This document shows, one piece after another, positions 13,387 to 13,770 of a stretch of 13,770 nucleotides of DNA (positions are counted from its first letter, which is position 1; each line of letters begins with the position of its first letter). The stretch comes from Moraxellaceae bacterium (lineage in GTDB: Bacteria > Pseudomonadota > Gammaproteobacteria > Pseudomonadales > Moraxellaceae), in NCBI GenBank assembly GCA_030684415.1, contig JAUXNL010000062.1:1-13770 (forward strand). Reading direction: 5' to 3'. The translations under genes and the position numbers were made by a program. Below the pieces are notes generated by a model, which was not told the DNA's origin, made no database searches, and worked only from the letters and a program-made list of their open reading frames with translations.

Positions 13387-13770
13387 TGGGTTTTGGTGTC
13401 GGTGGGTTGTTTTCGCTGCGCTTTGGCTGAGTTTCGTTGTTTCTCTGCGAGGGCGTGTCCTCTGGCCGGACGGGCCCCAGAGGGGCCGCGTCGCGGCGGC
13501 CCCTCTGGACTCCCCGCGCGCCCCGGTTCGGGAGCCCCGCTGCGCGGGGTGCCCTGTGCTGCTCGTCCGTCAGCGGGGGCTGCGGAACTCGCCTTTGCTG
13601 CGCAAAGACTCAGACAGTCCTCGCCCTTAATCCGCTGCCGGACTCCGCTGCTCGGCTCCCTCTCATGGGGAATCCAGAGCAAAAGCACGCGTCGCTGCGC
13701 TCGCTGAAATCAAACCTGAAAAGCTGAAAGAGGCTCTGGATTCACTCACTTCTGTTGCCCCAGCTACGGC
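13387..13770. repeat. GC-rich hairpin-rich intergenic stretch, likely a repeated element
   Basis: No convincing gene; open frames on both strands are products of extreme GC content. It holds a 13-bp perfect hairpin (13477-13489 with 13496-13508), a smaller CCCCGC/GCGGGG hairpin near 13535-13550, and an 11-bp inverted pair GAATCCAGAGC (13670-13680) / GCTCTGGATTC (13733-13743). The CGGAACTCGCC and CTGCTCGGCTCCCTCTC phrases resemble dispersed intergenic repeats I recall from high-GC proteobacteria; this is memory, not a search. Confidence 0.45.
13477..13508. repeat. 13-bp perfect hairpin downstream of the GMC gene
   Basis: CCAGAGGGGCCGC and GCGGCCCCTCTGG flank a 6-base loop. It lies 90 bases after the GMC stop. 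There is no T run, so it is not a classical terminator, although a stem this stable may still stop or protect the transcript. Confidence 0.6.

Noticed and set aside
13275..13688. 137-codon frame on the minus strand at the right end
   Set aside because: It covers the hairpin-rich spacer and the antisense end of the GMC gene. The composition is typical of spurious frames in GC-rich repeats.
1..13770. CRISPR array or insertion sequence
   Set aside because: No regularly spaced direct repeats and no transposase with terminal inverted repeats were found.

Overview
The window is a GC-rich chromosomal segment, most like a high-GC gammaproteobacterium. That placement is inferred from three things: an intact MoxR/DUF58/TgpA-type transglutaminase operon of the kind known from Pseudomonas, AraC regulators with the Arabinose_bd-type sensor half, and GC-rich codon use throughout. 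No ribosomal or marker gene fixes the taxon. Most genes are complete. Two are not fully resolved: the first gene runs off the left edge, and a short decayed coding remnant lies before the tRNA.

Left block (1-4464, all on the minus strand). A secreted zinc-dependent phospholipase C / P1-nuclease-type protein is cut by the window edge. Just upstream of it are three helically phased TGTCC repeats that resemble a PhoB box. Next comes a translationally coupled pair: a small lipoprotein followed by a small two-helix membrane protein. Then comes a response regulator with PAS and GGDEF domains whose GGDEF signature has decayed to VNDEF while its RxxD inhibitory site remains. Finally there is an AraC-family regulator.

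Middle block (4593-7350, plus strand). Divergent from the AraC gene is a ferritin-like 'predicted metal-dependent hydrolase' (PF10118 type). It is followed by a two-gene, overlapping winged-helix / AbiEii-type nucleotidyltransferase module with a perfect 26-bp palindrome over its probable promoter. This is a candidate toxin-antitoxin or phage-defence-like unit. After it come a frameshifted coding remnant and a single tRNA-Val(GAC) with a clear sigma70 promoter, GC-rich discriminator and intrinsic terminator.

Right block (7520-13770). A tightly coupled minus-strand operon (MoxR AAA+ ATPase, then DUF58 protein, then membrane transglutaminase TgpA) faces away from a large FAD-dependent GMC oxidoreductase of the long-chain alcohol oxidase / HPLGTC type. 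The last 380 bases hold no convincing gene. They form a hairpin-rich, very GC-rich stretch that looks like a repeated intergenic element.

The items most worth following up are the winged-helix/nucleotidyltransferase pair with its palindromic operator, the Pho-box-like control of the phospholipase, the degenerate GGDEF protein, and the short duplicated tail of that GGDEF gene found inside a neighbouring small gene.
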